The notes: generated from the sequence alone by a model not told the origin. A DNA stretch of 64,000 bases from Frankia casuarinae (GCF_000013345.1 NC_007777.1:5369629-5433628); one strand, 5' to 3'. Counted from the first letter of the stretch, positions 1 through 9,605 are shown. Program-made: numbers and translations.

Positions 1-464
1 GGGTTGATCGGGCAGCCCTGGAGTTCGAAGTCCACCCGGACGTGCGTGGAGATCGGGGTGGAGGTCGCCAACGTCGAGACGTACGCCGGGGTGGCGTAGA
101 CGGCCGCGAGGAAGTCACCGACGTCGGCGAAGTTGCGGAGCGCCTGGATGCCGCCGGCGGTCGCGCAGGCGCCGATTGTGACCAGACGCCGGGACGCGGC
201 CCGGACCTGGTGGATGCGTTCCACGTCCTGTTCGGTGGTGACCGAGCCCTCGACGAGGGAGAGGTCGTAGGGACCGTCGACGGTCGCGCTGGATGCCTCC
301 AGGAAGTAGGAGACGTCGATCTCGCCGGCGAGCGAGAGCAGCTCATCTTCGCAGTCGAGCAGGGTGAGCTGGCAGCCGTCGCAGGAGGCGAACTTCCAGA
401 CGGCGAGCCGGGGCCTGGCTGGGCTGGTCGGCGTCGGCGTCGGCGTAGACATCGGCATCGGCAT
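1..464 (-). CDS. [NiFe]-hydrogenase small subunit, 3' end beyond window
   Basis: Electron-transfer small subunit of a cytosolic [NiFe]-hydrogenase; it carries Fe-S clusters that pass electrons from the active-site large subunit to the diaphorase subunits. Translating the minus strand gives 154 codons without a stop, so the C-terminus lies left of base 1. Visible marks are a proximal-cluster CxxC (SCDGCQ, about residues 27-32), the GACAT segment near residue 100 and a CPIN segment at the window edge, all typical of the NADH-ubiquinone oxidoreductase 20 kDa fold. The first 13 residues are a Met-Pro-Thr-rich tail with three in-frame ATG codons. The start ATG shares one base with the stop of the gamma subunit (TGATG), indicating translational coupling. 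The catalytic large subunit is expected next, outside the window. Confidence 0.9.
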   Translation of the reverse strand, partial: MPMPMSTPTPTPTSPARPRLAVWKFASCDGCQLTLLDCEDELLSLAGEIDVSYFLEASSATVDGPYDLSLVEGSVTTEQDVERIHQVRAASRRLVTIGACATAGGIQALRNFADVGDFLAAVYATPAYVSTLATSTPISTHVRVDFELQGCPIN

Positions 465-1378
465 CACAGCTCCCGGACGGCGAGCAACGGTTCCAGGCGG
501 TCGTAGCCGCAGACCGGTCCGTCCAGACAGAGCATCAGCGGGCCGAGCTGGCAGCGGCCGCAGTGACCGAGGCCGCAGTGCATGTTGCGTTCCATGGACA
601 GGTGGATGCGGTCGGCGAGTACGCCGGCGTCGACCAGGGCCCGTGCGGTCAGCCGCATCATGATCTCGGGTCCGCAGGTGAACGCGACGGTTCTGGCCGG
701 ATCGAAACGCACGTGCGGGAGGAGGGTGGTGACGACGCCGACCCGGCCGTCCCATCCGGGCCGCGCACCGTCGACGGTCACCAGGGCTTGGAGGTCGGTG
801 CGGTCCTGCCAACCGGCCAGCTCCCGGCGGTAGAGGATGTCCGCGGGTGTACGGGTGCCGACGAGCACGACCACGTTGCCGTAGTCGGCGCGCCGTCGCA
901 GGATCTGCCGGACGACCGGCCGCAGCGGCGCCAGCCCGAGCCCGCCCGCGACCACGACGACGTCCAGCCCGGCTGCGGCGCCTACCGGCCAGCCTCGCCC
1001 GAACGGGCCACGCACCCCGAGGACGTCGCCCGGGCGGGACGCGCAGATCGCTTCCGTCACCGCGCCGACCGCTCGGACGGTGTGCACAAGCGGGCTGTCG
1101 GTACCAGCCGCCACGGAGTCGTCGCCCGCCACGGAGTCGTCGCCCGCCACGGAGTCGTCGCCCGCCACGGAGTCGTCGCCCGCCACGGAGTCGTCGCCCA
1201 TCGCCGGGTCGCAGCCCGTCACGGACAGGGGGACCTCGCCGACGCCGAAAGCGTAGACCATGGTGAACTGGCCGGGTGCGGCGATGATCGGAGCGTTGGA
1301 GAGCGGCGCGAGTTCCAGGGTCCACGTGTCACCCGTCTCCTGGTGGCGGCGGGTCACCCGGAACGGCCGAGGGGTCAT
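464..1378 (-). CDS. Hydrogenase gamma subunit (FAD/NAD(P)-binding reductase)
   Basis: Diaphorase subunit that exchanges electrons between the hydrogenase Fe-S chain and NAD(P)H; 304 residues. The N-terminal half is a ferredoxin-reductase-type FAD barrel (motif APGQF near residue 40). The centre is an NAD-binding Rossmann region ([15 protein letters not shown]). The C-terminus has a cysteine cluster ([10 protein letters not shown] then CLDGPVC) that should hold one [2Fe-2S] cluster, as in sulfhydrogenase gamma and dihydroorotate dehydrogenase B electron-transfer subunits. The start ATG lies 16 bases after the stop of the cyclic-nucleotide-binding gene. Odd feature: about residues 60-90 are five copies of GDDSVA encoded by an exact 18-bp tandem repeat inserted in the FAD-domain loop region. 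Confidence 0.9.
   Translation of the reverse strand: MTPRPFRVTRRHQETGDTWTLELAPLSNAPIIAAPGQFTMVYAFGVGEVPLSVTGCDPAMGDDSVAGDDSVAGDDSVAGDDSVAGDDSVAAGTDSPLVHTVRAVGAVTEAICASRPGDVLGVRGPFGRGWPVGAAAGLDVVVVAGGLGLAPLRPVVRQILRRRADYGNVVVLVGTRTPADILYRRELAGWQDRTDLQALVTVDGARPGWDGRVGVVTTLLPHVRFDPARTVAFTCGPEIMMRLTARALVDAGVLADRIHLSMERNMHCGLGHCGRCQLGPLMLCLDGPVCGYDRLEPLLAVREL
1112..1201. repeat. 18-bp tandem repeat, five copies, inside hydrogenase gamma gene
   Basis: Five head-to-tail 18-bp units (cacggagtcgtcgcccgc) keep the reading frame and encode GDDSVA repeats. The last unit differs only at its end. Exactness suggests recent slippage expansion. Confidence 0.95.
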
Positions 1379-1394
1379 CTCCCCGGCCGCGCCG

Positions 1395-1862
1395 TCAGCC
1401 CTGGCCCGGGTTTGCGTAGACATCGAGCAGCCGCAACCGGGTGGCCTGCAAGCGCTCGATGAGCACCTGCGCAAGGTGGGACAGCACGTCGTAGCCCAGC
1501 GCCGGGTCCTGGGAGAACTTCCCGCGTAGGCAGGCACCGTCGATGGCGGTGGCGCGGACCAGCGAGAGGGCACGGGCGTCGAAATGGAGCCGGTACGGCG
1601 GGAACAGCCAGGACCAGCCCACCACATTGCCGGCTCCGACGGTCTCGATGGGGACCAGACCCCGGGTCGGGACGAAGGTTTCGATCGCGACCGTGCCGTG
1701 CCGGATGACGTAGAGGGTGTCGGCCGGGTCGCCTTCCCGCAGGAGTACGTCGCCCGGGCGGAAGATGGCGTGCCGGGCACACCCGGCGAGGAGGGCGAGG
1801 TGGTCCGGGTGCATACCGGCGAAGACGCCGACCTCGCCGAGCGGTGCCTCAACCAACGTCAT
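1395..1862 (-). CDS. Hydrogenase-associated cyclic nucleotide-binding domain protein
   Basis: A 155-residue protein made of a single Crp-type cyclic-nucleotide-binding beta-barrel followed by a short helix; there is no DNA-binding helix-turn-helix. The conserved core reads [20 protein letters not shown], and the phosphate-binding cassette is replaced by the [17 protein letters not shown] type seen in actinobacterial hydrogenase operons. It overlaps the end of the beta-subunit gene by 14 bases and is followed 16 bases later by the gamma subunit, so it is part of the hydrogenase transcript. Role unproven: probably a small-molecule sensor or scaffold acting on the hydrogenase. Confidence 0.85.
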   Translation of the reverse strand: MTLVEAPLGEVGVFAGMHPDHLALLAGCARHAIFRPGDVLLREGDPADTLYVIRHGTVAIETFVPTRGLVPIETVGAGNVVGWSWLFPPYRLHFDARALSLVRATAIDGACLRGKFSQDPALGYDVLSHLAQVLIERLQATRLRLLDVYANPGQG

Positions 1863-3036
1863 CGCCGGCCGCGGAGTTCGCTCGAATGGCGGTCAGTTCC
1901 TCGGTGACGTCGATGCCGACGGGACACCAGGTGATGCACCGTCCGCAGCCGACGCATCCGGACGTTCCGAACTGGTCGTGCCAGGTGCCGAACTTGTGGG
2001 TCAACCACTGGCGGTAGCGGGAGCGTCCGGAGGCACGGACGTTGCCGCCGTGGAGGTAGGAGTGGTCCAGCGAGAAGCAGGACTCCCAGCTGCGCCAGCG
2101 CTCCGCCTCACTTCCGGTGAGGTCGCTGACGTCCTCCACCGAGGTGCAGAAGCAGGTTGGGCACACCATCGTGCAGTTGCCGCAGCTCAGGCACCGCTGC
2201 GCCACCTCGTCCCACCGTGGATGTTCGAGGTTGTCCGCGAGCAGGTCACGCAGGTCGGCCGCGTCGACGGTGCGTCCCATCCGGTCGGCCGCCCCATCCA
2301 CGGCCGCCTGGGCCGCGCTCCGGTCGGCGGCTTCGCCCGGGCGCCCCGCCAGCTCGCCCAGTATCTCGACACCCCGAGGGGTGCCCGCCTCGACGAGCAG
2401 CCGGTGGTCACCGGCCAGGACTTCGCTGAGGACCAAGTCGTAGCCCTCCCGCACCGCCGGGCCCGTGTTCATCGACACGCAGAAGCAGGTCCCACCCGGC
2501 TCGTGGCAGTTCACCGCGACGATGAACACATCGCTGCGGCGAGCAGCGTAGTCGCGGTCGGCGTGGCGCCCCCCGAGCAGGATCCGGTCCTGGGTCGCGA
2601 TGGCCTGCAGCTCACAGGAACGGACGTCGAGGAATGCCACCGCTGCCCGCGGTAGCGGTTCCTCCGCCACCTCGAAGCCGCCGTCCCCGAAGCCGCCGTC
2701 CCCGAAGCCGCCATCGCCGAAGCCGCCATCGCCGTCGCGGCGGGTCGTCAGCAGGCGCAGCCGGGGCGGCAGCAGGTTCTGCTTCCACGAATGCGGCCCC
2801 ACCGCGTAACCGAACAGCGCCGCGTCGCGACGACGCTCGAGCCGGTAACGACCCGCCTCCTGGACATCGGTCCACCCCACCGGGAGCTGCGCCGCGCTAC
2901 TGATCTTGTCGTACACGATCGCGCCATCCCGCACCGTCGGGCCGACGACCTGATACCCGCGTGCACGCAGCACGTCAACGAGCGTCCCGAGCACCGCCGG
3001 CTCGACGACGAGCTCGGCCACACCTGCGTCCGTCAC
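1849..3036 (-). CDS. Hydrogenase beta subunit (4Fe-4S dicluster protein)
   Basis: Iron-sulfur subunit of the soluble NAD(P)-linked hydrogenase, first gene of the operon, 395 residues. Two ferredoxin-like cysteine clusters near the C-terminus ([16 protein letters not shown] around residues 290-305, and [12 protein letters not shown] around 360-372) should bind two [4Fe-4S] clusters. The N-terminal part matches the anaerobic sulfite reductase A/hydrogenase beta family. The GTG start at 3036 is preceded by GGAGG at a 5-base gap. A four-copy GDGGF repeat interrupts the protein near residue 110. The 243 bp between this start and the divergent NUDIX gene must carry both promoters; no clear operator was seen there. 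Confidence 0.9.
   Translation of the reverse strand: MTDAGVAELVVEPAVLGTLVDVLRARGYQVVGPTVRDGAIVYDKISSAAQLPVGWTDVQEAGRYRLERRRDAALFGYAVGPHSWKQNLLPPRLRLLTTRRDGDGGFGDGGFGDGGFGDGGFEVAEEPLPRAAVAFLDVRSCELQAIATQDRILLGGRHADRDYAARRSDVFIVAVNCHEPGGTCFCVSMNTGPAVREGYDLVLSEVLAGDHRLLVEAGTPRGVEILGELAGRPGEAADRSAAQAAVDGAADRMGRTVDAADLRDLLADNLEHPRWDEVAQRCLSCGNCTMVCPTCFCTSVEDVSDLTGSEAERWRSWESCFSLDHSYLHGGNVRASGRSRYRQWLTHKFGTWHDQFGTSGCVGCGRCITWCPVGIDVTEELTAIRANSAAGDDVG
2673..2732. repeat. 15-bp tandem repeat, four copies, inside hydrogenase beta gene
   Basis: Four in-frame 15-bp units (cgaagccgccgtccc and one-base variants) encode GDGGF repeats in a linker of the beta subunit. Confidence 0.9.
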
Positions 3037-3279
3037 CTCACCCTCCACTCCCCGGACAGCGGTAACCTTCTGTGGCGAGTTCCATACCCCTGGGTGCCGT
3101 CGGGGAACATGCGCTTCAGGTGGGGATCCCCGCCCTGGTAGCGATGGACGCCGCGGACGGCCCGACCGCGATCCGCGCCGCCGGCGGCGGGTTGTCGACC
3201 GAGGCTTGCGGGACCGGGTCTTGCGGGGATGTGCCCGTCGTCCTGGCGCCGCGGCGGCTGGAGCCGAAGACTGGACGGC

Positions 3280-4197
3280 ATGAAGTCGTCGGCTGATCCC
3301 TGGGATAGGCCGGTACGGGTCGTAGGTGCCGCCGGTGGGGTGCTGTGGCGGCCCACGCGGGACGGGCGGCAGATCGCGGTCGTGCACCGGCCACGGTACG
3401 ACGACTGGTCCCTGCCCAAGGGCAAGCTGCGTCGGCGGGAACATCCGTTGCTCGGTGCGTTGCGGGAGGTCGAGGAGGAGACTGGTTACCGGGCCTGGCT
3501 CGGGCCCCCGCTCGGCGAGTACCGCTACCTGACGGACGGCGGCAGGACGGTGAAGACGGTCCGGTACTGGGCGATGCAGGCCCGTTCCGGCACGTTCGTC
3601 CCCACCCGGGAGGTGGACAGGCTTGCCTGGCTGGCGAAGGGGGATGCGGCGCGCCGGGTCAGCTACGACACCGACCGCCACGTCCTCGCCGAGTTTGGTC
3701 GGCTGCCGGCGCCGACGGCCGCACTCGTCGTCATCCGCCACGCTCGGGCCGCCCACCATCGGCGCTGGGACGGGCCTGACCGGCTACGCCCGCTCGATGA
3801 GCGCGGCCGGGCCCAGGCGAACGCACTGGTGCCGCTGCTGACCAGCCTGGGGATTCGCCTGTTGATCAGCGCCGACCTGCCCTGCTGCACCGCCACGCTC
3901 GCCCCGTACGCGCGCGCGGCCGGGCTCGCCGTCGAACCGGAGCCGGCGCTGGCGGACACCGGCTATCCCGGATCGGAGGCGAGGGTGGTCGCTACCTTGA
4001 TGGGGCTCGCGGCGTCCGGGACTCCGACGGCGATCTGTAGCCAGCGCACCATCGTTGCCGACCTGATCCGACGGCTCCTGGACGGCTGGTGCTGGCCGGT
4101 CCCGGACCAGCTCGGGGTACGGGAGGGCGGCTTCTGGCTGCTGCACTGCCCTCCCGGCAGGCTGGTCGCAGCGGAACGTCACGATCCCGTAGCATGA
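3280..4197 (+). CDS. NUDIX hydrolase fused to histidine phosphatase (MutT1-like)
   Basis: A 305-residue two-domain enzyme. Residues about 10-145 are a NUDIX domain with a perfect signature: Gly, five residues, Glu, seven residues, then REVEEETGY. Residues about 150-305 are a histidine-phosphatase domain starting at VVIRHARA, the RH(G/A) phosphohistidine motif. This architecture is that of mycobacterial MutT1, which hydrolyses 8-oxo-dGTP and diadenosine polyphosphates; sanitisation of oxidised nucleotides is the inferred role. The gene is divergent from the hydrogenase operon and convergent with the CBS-domain gene (54 bp between stops). Start chosen at ATG 3280, directly before the NUDIX domain. 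The second catalytic histidine region of the phosphatase is not obvious, so that domain may be weakened. Confidence 0.85.
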   Translation: MKSSADPWDRPVRVVGAAGGVLWRPTRDGRQIAVVHRPRYDDWSLPKGKLRRREHPLLGALREVEEETGYRAWLGPPLGEYRYLTDGGRTVKTVRYWAMQARSGTFVPTREVDRLAWLAKGDAARRVSYDTDRHVLAEFGRLPAPTAALVVIRHARAAHHRRWDGPDRLRPLDERGRAQANALVPLLTSLGIRLLISADLPCCTATLAPYARAAGLAVEPEPALADTGYPGSEARVVATLMGLAASGTPTAICSQRTIVADLIRRLLDGWCWPVPDQLGVREGGFWLLHCPPGRLVAAERHDPVA

Positions 4198-4251
4198 TTA
4201 GCCTGACGGTGCGTGTTTGTCACGCATGCAGGGTTGAACCCGTCGTCCTTT

Positions 4252-4962
4252 TCAGCCGGTGCCGCTGCGGGCCTCCTCGGGAGGGTGGCGGACCTCGGCG
4301 TCCGGTCCCGGGTAGACGAAGCTGACGTGCCCGGTGTCGGACCAGCGGACGGTGAACGGTGGGTCGCCGGCAGGCGAGCGCACCTCAAGGATCTCCCCAA
4401 GGCGGTCCGGTTGCGTGACGGTGGGACGGTGGACAACCAGGGTGTCGCCGGGATGGGCGCGCATCGCCCTACGCCGGGGCGGCAGTTCGAGCGCCAGCTC
4501 GACGGGCTCCTCGCCGGTGGTAGCCAGCGGTGGGGCCTCGCGGTGGGGGGCAAAGACCTCATCGGCGAGCGGGTGTACCAGCTCGGCCATCTCGTGCTCG
4601 GTGCGGATGAGCAGATCGTCGACGGACAGCAGGCCGACGAGCCGGCGGCCGTCGACGACCGGGAGCCGGCGGATCGCGTGGTCACGGAAGATTTCGTAGG
4701 CCCGTTCGAGGTCAACGCCGGACGGTACGGTGATGACCTCGGTGGTCATGAGGGCGTCGATCCGGCTGTCCGTCGGGATACCGCGGGCAACGCCGCGTAG
4801 CACGATGTCGCGGTCGGTGACGATCCCGACCAGGCGGTCGTTCTCCATGACGAGGAGCGCGCCCACGCCCTGCCGTTCCATCTGCGCCGCCGCGTCCCGA
4901 ACCGTGGTGGACCGCTCCACGGTGACCGGCAGCCGGACGATCGTGCTACGAATGTCGGCCAT
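4252..4962 (-). CDS. Twin CBS-domain protein with C-terminal DUF1918
   Basis: A 236-residue cytosolic protein. Two CBS motifs (about residues 5-60 and 70-125, each ending in the GIVTDRDI / GLLSVDDL pattern) form a Bateman module that normally binds adenosyl ligands. Residues about 165-225 form a small barrel of the DUF1918 type (AHPGDTLVVH ... RWSDTGHVSFVYPG). The ATG at 4962 has GGAGG about 7 bases upstream. It stands alone and faces the NUDIX gene. Such proteins are common stress-linked regulators in actinobacteria; the exact partner is unknown. Confidence 0.85.
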   Translation of the reverse strand: MADIRSTIVRLPVTVERSTTVRDAAAQMERQGVGALLVMENDRLVGIVTDRDIVLRGVARGIPTDSRIDALMTTEVITVPSGVDLERAYEIFRDHAIRRLPVVDGRRLVGLLSVDDLLIRTEHEMAELVHPLADEVFAPHREAPPLATTGEEPVELALELPPRRRAMRAHPGDTLVVHRPTVTQPDRLGEILEVRSPAGDPPFTVRWSDTGHVSFVYPGPDAEVRHPPEEARSGTG

Positions 4963-5594
4963 GCTTACCCCTCCAGGAAGGTGCTCGCCCCCGGGCAGTG
5001 ACCCCTGGCCCCAGCCCCGCGCCGGCCGAGCAGCCCCGCCGCGGACGTCCGCGCCTGCGACCTGGGCAGACCCAACAGATCGGACCAGTTCCGCCGAGGG
5101 CGCTGGCGTTCCATGCTCGCCATCTGGTTGTTCCGTCCTGGCGGCAGGCAGCTGCCCGGCCCAGCCTGCGCCACACACGCCCGCCTGCCGGACGCCGCCG
5201 GCCCGTTGTAGACGGGCCCAGATGCCACCGGATGAGCGTCGCCAGACGGTCGCCGAGTCGCGCGGGTAAGGTCACAATCTTCTCTTCCCCCTAGAAGAAT
5301 GCAGATCATCACCCAGTGTGTCCATTCTGACCACTTTCAGTCTCTACCCACGCCTGGCTCGCCCGAACCACAGACCGGCCAGATCCAGGCCCACGACGGG
5401 CTAGCTCGCCCCGGCCGCTCCATCTCGGCAGGACGCCGATGATCGCCATCTATCCGCTCAGGTGCGCGCTGCCCCCGGTCGGATCACCCCCACGGGCGTG
5501 GGGAGGACCGAGGTGGTATCTGCCCGGCAGAGCGGGCAGGCACAGTAGTGACCAAAGCTTCACCGTATGCTTTCGCCTGGATCAGGGTTTCGAC
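4963..5594. other. Intergenic region between divergent CBS and DoxX genes
   Basis: This 632-bp gap must hold the promoters of both divergent genes. Several short GC-rich inverted repeats are visible. I find no convincing reading frame, RNA gene or known operator. Confidence 0.5.
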
Positions 5595-6188
5595 ATGAAA
5601 CTGCTCGCTACGCGGCACCGGGCATCCCTCCACCTGGCACCCGCCACCCCCGCACCGCCCGACGCCTCCCACCCGGGCCCGTCCCGCACGGGCCCGTCCC
5701 ACACGGCCGTGTCCGCAGCCGACCTCGGGCTGCTGCTGCTTCGGATGACCTTCGGTCTGCTGCTCGCCGGGCACGGTGCGCAGAAGCTCTTCGGCATGTT
5801 CGGCGGCCACGGCCTCACCGCGACCGGCAAGGGATTCGCCCAGCTGGGTTACCATCCCGGCACCTTCTTCGCCGGGCTGGCCGGCGCGTCCGAGTTCCTC
5901 GGCGGCCTCGGCCTGGCGGTGGGCCTGCTGACTCCGTTGGCGGCCGCGGCCGTGATCGGTGTGATGATCAACGCAATGATCGTGACCGCACCAAACGGAC
6001 TGTGGGAAACCGACGGCGGCATGGAGTACCCGCTGTGCGTCGCGGTGGTCGCGATCACGGTGGCTGCGGTCGGTGCCGGGCGGCTGGCGCTCGACCGCCT
6101 CTTCCGGCGGCGCGACGGCGGGCTGCCCGAGGCGGCCTTCGCCCTCGGCCTCGGCGGCATCAGCGCCGCCATCGTGCTGGCGGTCTAG
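5595..6188 (+). CDS. DoxX family membrane protein
   Basis: A 197-residue inner-membrane protein. After a Pro-rich 40-residue N-terminus it shows four hydrophobic helices, and it contains the DoxX signature LLLAGHGAQKLFGMFGG in the first helix-loop and a GLALGLLTP-type stretch in the second. DoxX proteins take part in thiol/oxidative stress complexes in mycobacteria (with SodA and SseA); here the gene is alone, so no partner is implied. ATG 5595 was chosen because residues further upstream are low-complexity and lack a ribosome binding site. Confidence 0.85.
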   Translation: MKLLATRHRASLHLAPATPAPPDASHPGPSRTGPSHTAVSAADLGLLLLRMTFGLLLAGHGAQKLFGMFGGHGLTATGKGFAQLGYHPGTFFAGLAGASEFLGGLGLAVGLLTPLAAAAVIGVMINAMIVTAPNGLWETDGGMEYPLCVAVVAITVAAVGAGRLALDRLFRRRDGGLPEAAFALGLGGISAAIVLAV

Positions 6189-6261
6189 ACCGAACTTACG
6201 TGATCTTTCTCTGCCGAAAGCGGCCGTGGCCAGAGTGTTCGAAGAGTTCGAGTCGGCACGC

Positions 6262-6277
6262 TCGAACCAGCGTTCGA
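6262..6277. promoter_or_regulatory. LexA (SOS) box
   Basis: Perfect actinobacterial LexA operator TCGAAC-N4-GTTCGA (TCGAACcagcGTTCGA), 130 bp upstream of the NERD-helicase start. A second, overlapping-type dyad (TTCGAAGAGTTCGA) sits about 25 bp further upstream. Repression by LexA and induction by DNA damage are inferred. Confidence 0.75.
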
Positions 6278-6407
6278 AAGTGGACTTACCTTTACAAGAA
6301 CAACCGCTCTTCCCTAGGGCCTGCAGACCACCGTTGCCCGTAAACGTAGCCAAACGATGGCTCATTACCGTACTCTTACCTGTGACATAAGGTGAGGGAG
6401 TAGTGAC

Positions 6408-8837
6408 GTGCTTTTGGATGGACCGGCAGCGCGCATCCCCGCCACCGCTGCGTCGACCGCCGGCACGTCGACCGCCGGCACGTCGACCGCCCATCCTCCG
6501 ACGACCGCCTCGTCGACGCGAGACGCCGACCCGCTGCCAGAACCGTCGGCCCTCGGTCAAGCCGTCCTGCTCGGGATGGAGATCGACGGAGTCCAGCGAC
6601 AGATCCAGCACCTGACCGACGTGCTGAAGCAGTTACGCCGCCACCGCCAGCACTGGGAAGCCGGTGGCCGGGCCGAGCAGAGTGTGGTCCGAGTGCTGGT
6701 CGGTATGGACGACGCAGGGTGGCACGTGCTGCCGGACCGACGGTGGCCAGGCACCCGCCGGGCCAACATCGACGTGATCGTGGTGGGGCCTGGCGGAGTC
6801 TTCGTGGTAGACGTGAAGAACTGGCGAGAGATCACCGTCGAACGCGGCCGGTTATGGCGTGGCGACGCCGACGCGGACGACGACGTCCGCAAACTTCTGG
6901 ATCAGACCGTAGCGGTGGAGGAGGTGCTGGTAGAGGCAGGTCTGCCACCGACCGAGGTGGTTCCGCTGCTGGTTCTGGCCAGGCGGAAAAACGTCCGGGC
7001 ACAACTCGACCGGGTGACGGTGCTCGGCGAGCAGGACCTGACCCGCGACCTGGCGCGTCGTGGCGCACGCCTGGCACCGGACCTCGTTGAACAACTACTG
7101 GACCGTCTGGCACGCGGTTGCCCGCCGATGCCCCGCGCCGCCGCCGTCACCACCGTCACGGTCGCCGAGGCGCCGACCTCACGGTCTGTCCGCCGTCCGG
7201 TCGCGCGCCGGGCAGGTCCCTCTTCGAACGGTACGGCCGCGACCGAAAGCCCAGCCGCTATCGAGCGGCCCACTCAGGCCTACTGTCCGGCTCCGGCCGG
7301 GCGTCCGACTTCTTCCGAGCCGCTGTCGCCGCCCGAGCAATCGGTTCCACCAGATCAGGATGCGCTGCTGAGCCGCGAGGAGCTGTGGCAAGAACTTCTC
7401 GACGCCGCCGCCCGAGAGCCGATCGAGACGTGGATGACCTGGCTGCACCCGACGCAGGCCCGCCTGGCCGGCCGGCAGTGGTCGGGTCCGGCCCGCGTCC
7501 GCGGCGCGGCCGGTACCGGCAAGACGGTTATCGCGTTGCACCGCGCCAAGTATCTGGCCGCCCGCGGGGAACGGGTGTTGTTCACCTCGCTGGTGCGTAC
7601 GCTGGGGCCGGTCTACCGCGCACTGCTGACCCGGATGGCCCCCGAGCACGTCGACCGGATCGAGTTCGCCACCGTCCACGCCGTCGCCACACGTTGTCTT
7701 CGCGAACACGGCTTGGCAGACCGGCACCAGCAGGAGGCCGCCGACACCTGTTTCTGGCGCGCCTGGGGGCAGGTCGGGCAGTTCTCGGTTCTGCCCGGGC
7801 TCGGCCTGGCTCCCGGGTATTGGAAGGACGAGATCGCGACAGTCGTCAAGGGCCGAGGCCTGACCGACTTCGAGCAGTACGCCAAGCTGGCACGCGTCGG
7901 GCGCAGCACTCCCTTGCAACCGACCCACCGGCGTGCGGTGTGGGAGCTGTACGAACGGTACGAGCAGCTCCGGACAGAGCGCGGCGTCCTCGATCGCGAC
8001 GACGTGCTGCTCCTGGCTCGCGACCTGGTGCGCGAGAGTTCCGACACCCGGTACGACGCGGTGATCGTTGACGAGGTACAGGACCTGACGTGCGTCGGTC
8101 TGCAACTGCTGCATGCCTTCGTCGGCGACAAGCCGGACGGCCTGCTCGTGGTCGGCGATGGCCAGCAGTCCATCTATCCCGGCGGTTTCACCCTCGCCGA
8201 GGCCGGCGTCGCCGTCGTCGGACGCTCCACCGTGCTCGGGAGAAACTACCGTAATCGCGAGAAGATCCTGCGCTACGCTCAGGCGGTAGTCGCCGACGAC
8301 AGCTTCGACGACCTCGACGGCGTCCAGGAACGCGGGCGGCGCGAGGTCGACGTCGACCGGCCGGGAGGCGAGATCCGCGAGGTCACGGTGTCGGGCACCG
8401 TGGCGCAGGATGCGGCGCTCTGCGAGCACCTCGTGGAGTTCCATGACAATCGGAACGTCCGTTACGGCGATATGGCGGTGCTCGTGCCGACGAACGCCGC
8501 GGCTGCGCGGTGGCTGCGCGTCCTCACCGAGCGGGGCATTCCAGCGGTTTCCCTCAAGGAGTATGACGGAACCAGCTGTGAGGCGGTCAAGGTCGGGACG
8601 TACCACCGGGTCAAGAGCCTCGACTTCGCCCATGTCTGTATTCCCGACCGCAACCTCTTCCCAAAGCCGCGGCGGCCGTCCGAATCGGCCGACGCGTTTC
8701 GCGAGCGAACCCAGTTGGAACGCCGACAGATGTACGTGGCCATCACGAGGGCACGAGACAGCGTGTGGGCCGGTATCCGCGAGGTACCCGACTCGGACCA
8801 CTCGATCCCCGCCGAGATCGGACACAGCTCCAGGTAG
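6408..8837 (+). CDS. NERD-domain superfamily I (UvrD-like) DNA helicase
   Basis: An 809-residue putative nuclease-helicase. After a repeat-rich Ser/Thr/Ala leader comes a NERD nuclease-related domain (about residues 85-190) with the expected acidic residues and DVKNW core. A UvrD/Rep helicase follows: Walker A GAAGTGKT near residue 370, Walker B IVDEVQDL near 552, motif III GDGQQSIYPGG near 583, motif IV GRNYRN near 605, and motif VI ITRAR near 778. NERD domains resemble Holliday-junction and restriction-type nucleases, so it should unwind and probably cut DNA. The GTG start at 6408 has a GGTGAGGGAG ribosome binding site. The perfect LexA box upstream points to SOS control. It borders a low-GC, IS-containing stretch; a role in repair or phage/plasmid defence is possible but unproven. 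Confidence 0.85.
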   Translation: MLLDGPAARIPATAASTAGTSTAGTSTAHPPTTASSTRDADPLPEPSALGQAVLLGMEIDGVQRQIQHLTDVLKQLRRHRQHWEAGGRAEQSVVRVLVGMDDAGWHVLPDRRWPGTRRANIDVIVVGPGGVFVVDVKNWREITVERGRLWRGDADADDDVRKLLDQTVAVEEVLVEAGLPPTEVVPLLVLARRKNVRAQLDRVTVLGEQDLTRDLARRGARLAPDLVEQLLDRLARGCPPMPRAAAVTTVTVAEAPTSRSVRRPVARRAGPSSNGTAATESPAAIERPTQAYCPAPAGRPTSSEPLSPPEQSVPPDQDALLSREELWQELLDAAAREPIETWMTWLHPTQARLAGRQWSGPARVRGAAGTGKTVIALHRAKYLAARGERVLFTSLVRTLGPVYRALLTRMAPEHVDRIEFATVHAVATRCLREHGLADRHQQEAADTCFWRAWGQVGQFSVLPGLGLAPGYWKDEIATVVKGRGLTDFEQYAKLARVGRSTPLQPTHRRAVWELYERYEQLRTERGVLDRDDVLLLARDLVRESSDTRYDAVIVDEVQDLTCVGLQLLHAFVGDKPDGLLVVGDGQQSIYPGGFTLAEAGVAVVGRSTVLGRNYRNREKILRYAQAVVADDSFDDLDGVQERGRREVDVDRPGGEIREVTVSGTVAQDAALCEHLVEFHDNRNVRYGDMAVLVPTNAAAARWLRVLTERGIPAVSLKEYDGTSCEAVKVGTYHRVKSLDFAHVCIPDRNLFPKPRRPSESADAFRERTQLERRQMYVAITRARDSVWAGIREVPDSDHSIPAEIGHSSR

Positions 8838-9302
8838 GAACTCTGGTTCGATTCCCCCCAAAAGCGGACAGTGGTTAACTGGTTTGATATATTTAGGTAA
8901 TATCCGTGCGCCACCGTCTCCGACATGTGACGCTACGTACGCGAGATACGCTTCCATCACTAGCTCTGGGGGGAGAGGTGTTGTGGCCCTCATGCCTGTG
9001 ACTCGGATGGTTGAACGGCCCCATCCGGAACAGGGAATACGGAGATCAAGGAAGCGATCGTTCCTGTCTATTGAGACTTCCACGCACCCGTTTACTGGTC
9101 CGATCGGGTAGAAAAATTGGCCAGGAGCGCAGCCGGCAGTCGAGAAAATTCCGGCCGGAACGTGCGGTGTTCTCTCCACGCCGGCACACGCAGAGATGCC
9201 TCCTGCTAACTCCTGTTTTCCGATGGCCAGGTCTTTCTCGAAACCATACGAACCTACTCCAGCCAGGAGAGGTTTCCCCCGCAAGCCAGAATGGAGCAGA
9301 CC
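8838..9302. other. Low-GC intergenic stretch
   Basis: These 465 bp are visibly richer in A and T than the surroundings (for example the run near 8880-8905) and hold no frame with coding character. They probably carry the promoter of the small protein gene at 9303 and mark the left part of acquired DNA. Confidence 0.5.
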
Positions 9303-9605
9303 ATGGCGGAAATTGACCTCGGATTGGCCACGGACTGGGATGAGGGCGACACCCACGGCCGAATCAGGTTGAGGCAGAACCAGAAGTACCCGAACTCGCC
9401 CAAGAAGGATGTGCTCATCAGCTCACCGGTGAGCATCGAACTCTCGGTCAACACAAACTACTCCACCTCCCAGGAAGCCGACAAGATCTTCTTCACGACC
9501 CACCACGGCAACCAGAAAAAGATCATCGCAATACTGGACTCCAACGGAGACCTCTACATCGCTGGCCGCGTGATCGAAGGGCAGTCGAACCTGTCCTACG
9601 AGTAG
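9303..9605 (+). CDS. Small uncharacterised protein
   Basis: A 100-residue, soluble-looking protein that I do not recognise. It is rich in Asp, Asn, Lys and Thr, with alternating hydrophobic stretches such as KIIAILDSNGDLYIAGRVI that suggest a beta-rich fold; there are no cysteines, signal peptide or membrane segments. The start at 9303 is preferred over ATG 9291 because GGAG lies 6 bases before it. Its AT-richer codon use differs from the neighbours and suits transfer; it sits between the SOS-linked helicase and an IS607 remnant. Confidence 0.65.
   Translation: MAEIDLGLATDWDEGDTHGRIRLRQNQKYPNSPKKDVLISSPVSIELSVNTNYSTSQEADKIFFTTHHGNQKKIIAILDSNGDLYIAGRVIEGQSNLSYE

Noticed and set aside
1717..2655. 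312-codon plus-strand frame opposite the hydrogenase beta gene
   Set aside because: Antisense shadow of a gene with clear Fe-S motifs; no family features of its own.
8845..8855. T-arm-like word ggttcgattcc suggesting a tRNA fragment or attachment site
   Set aside because: The flanking bases do not form a five-pair T-stem and do not match the tRNA-Ala 3' end at 10506.
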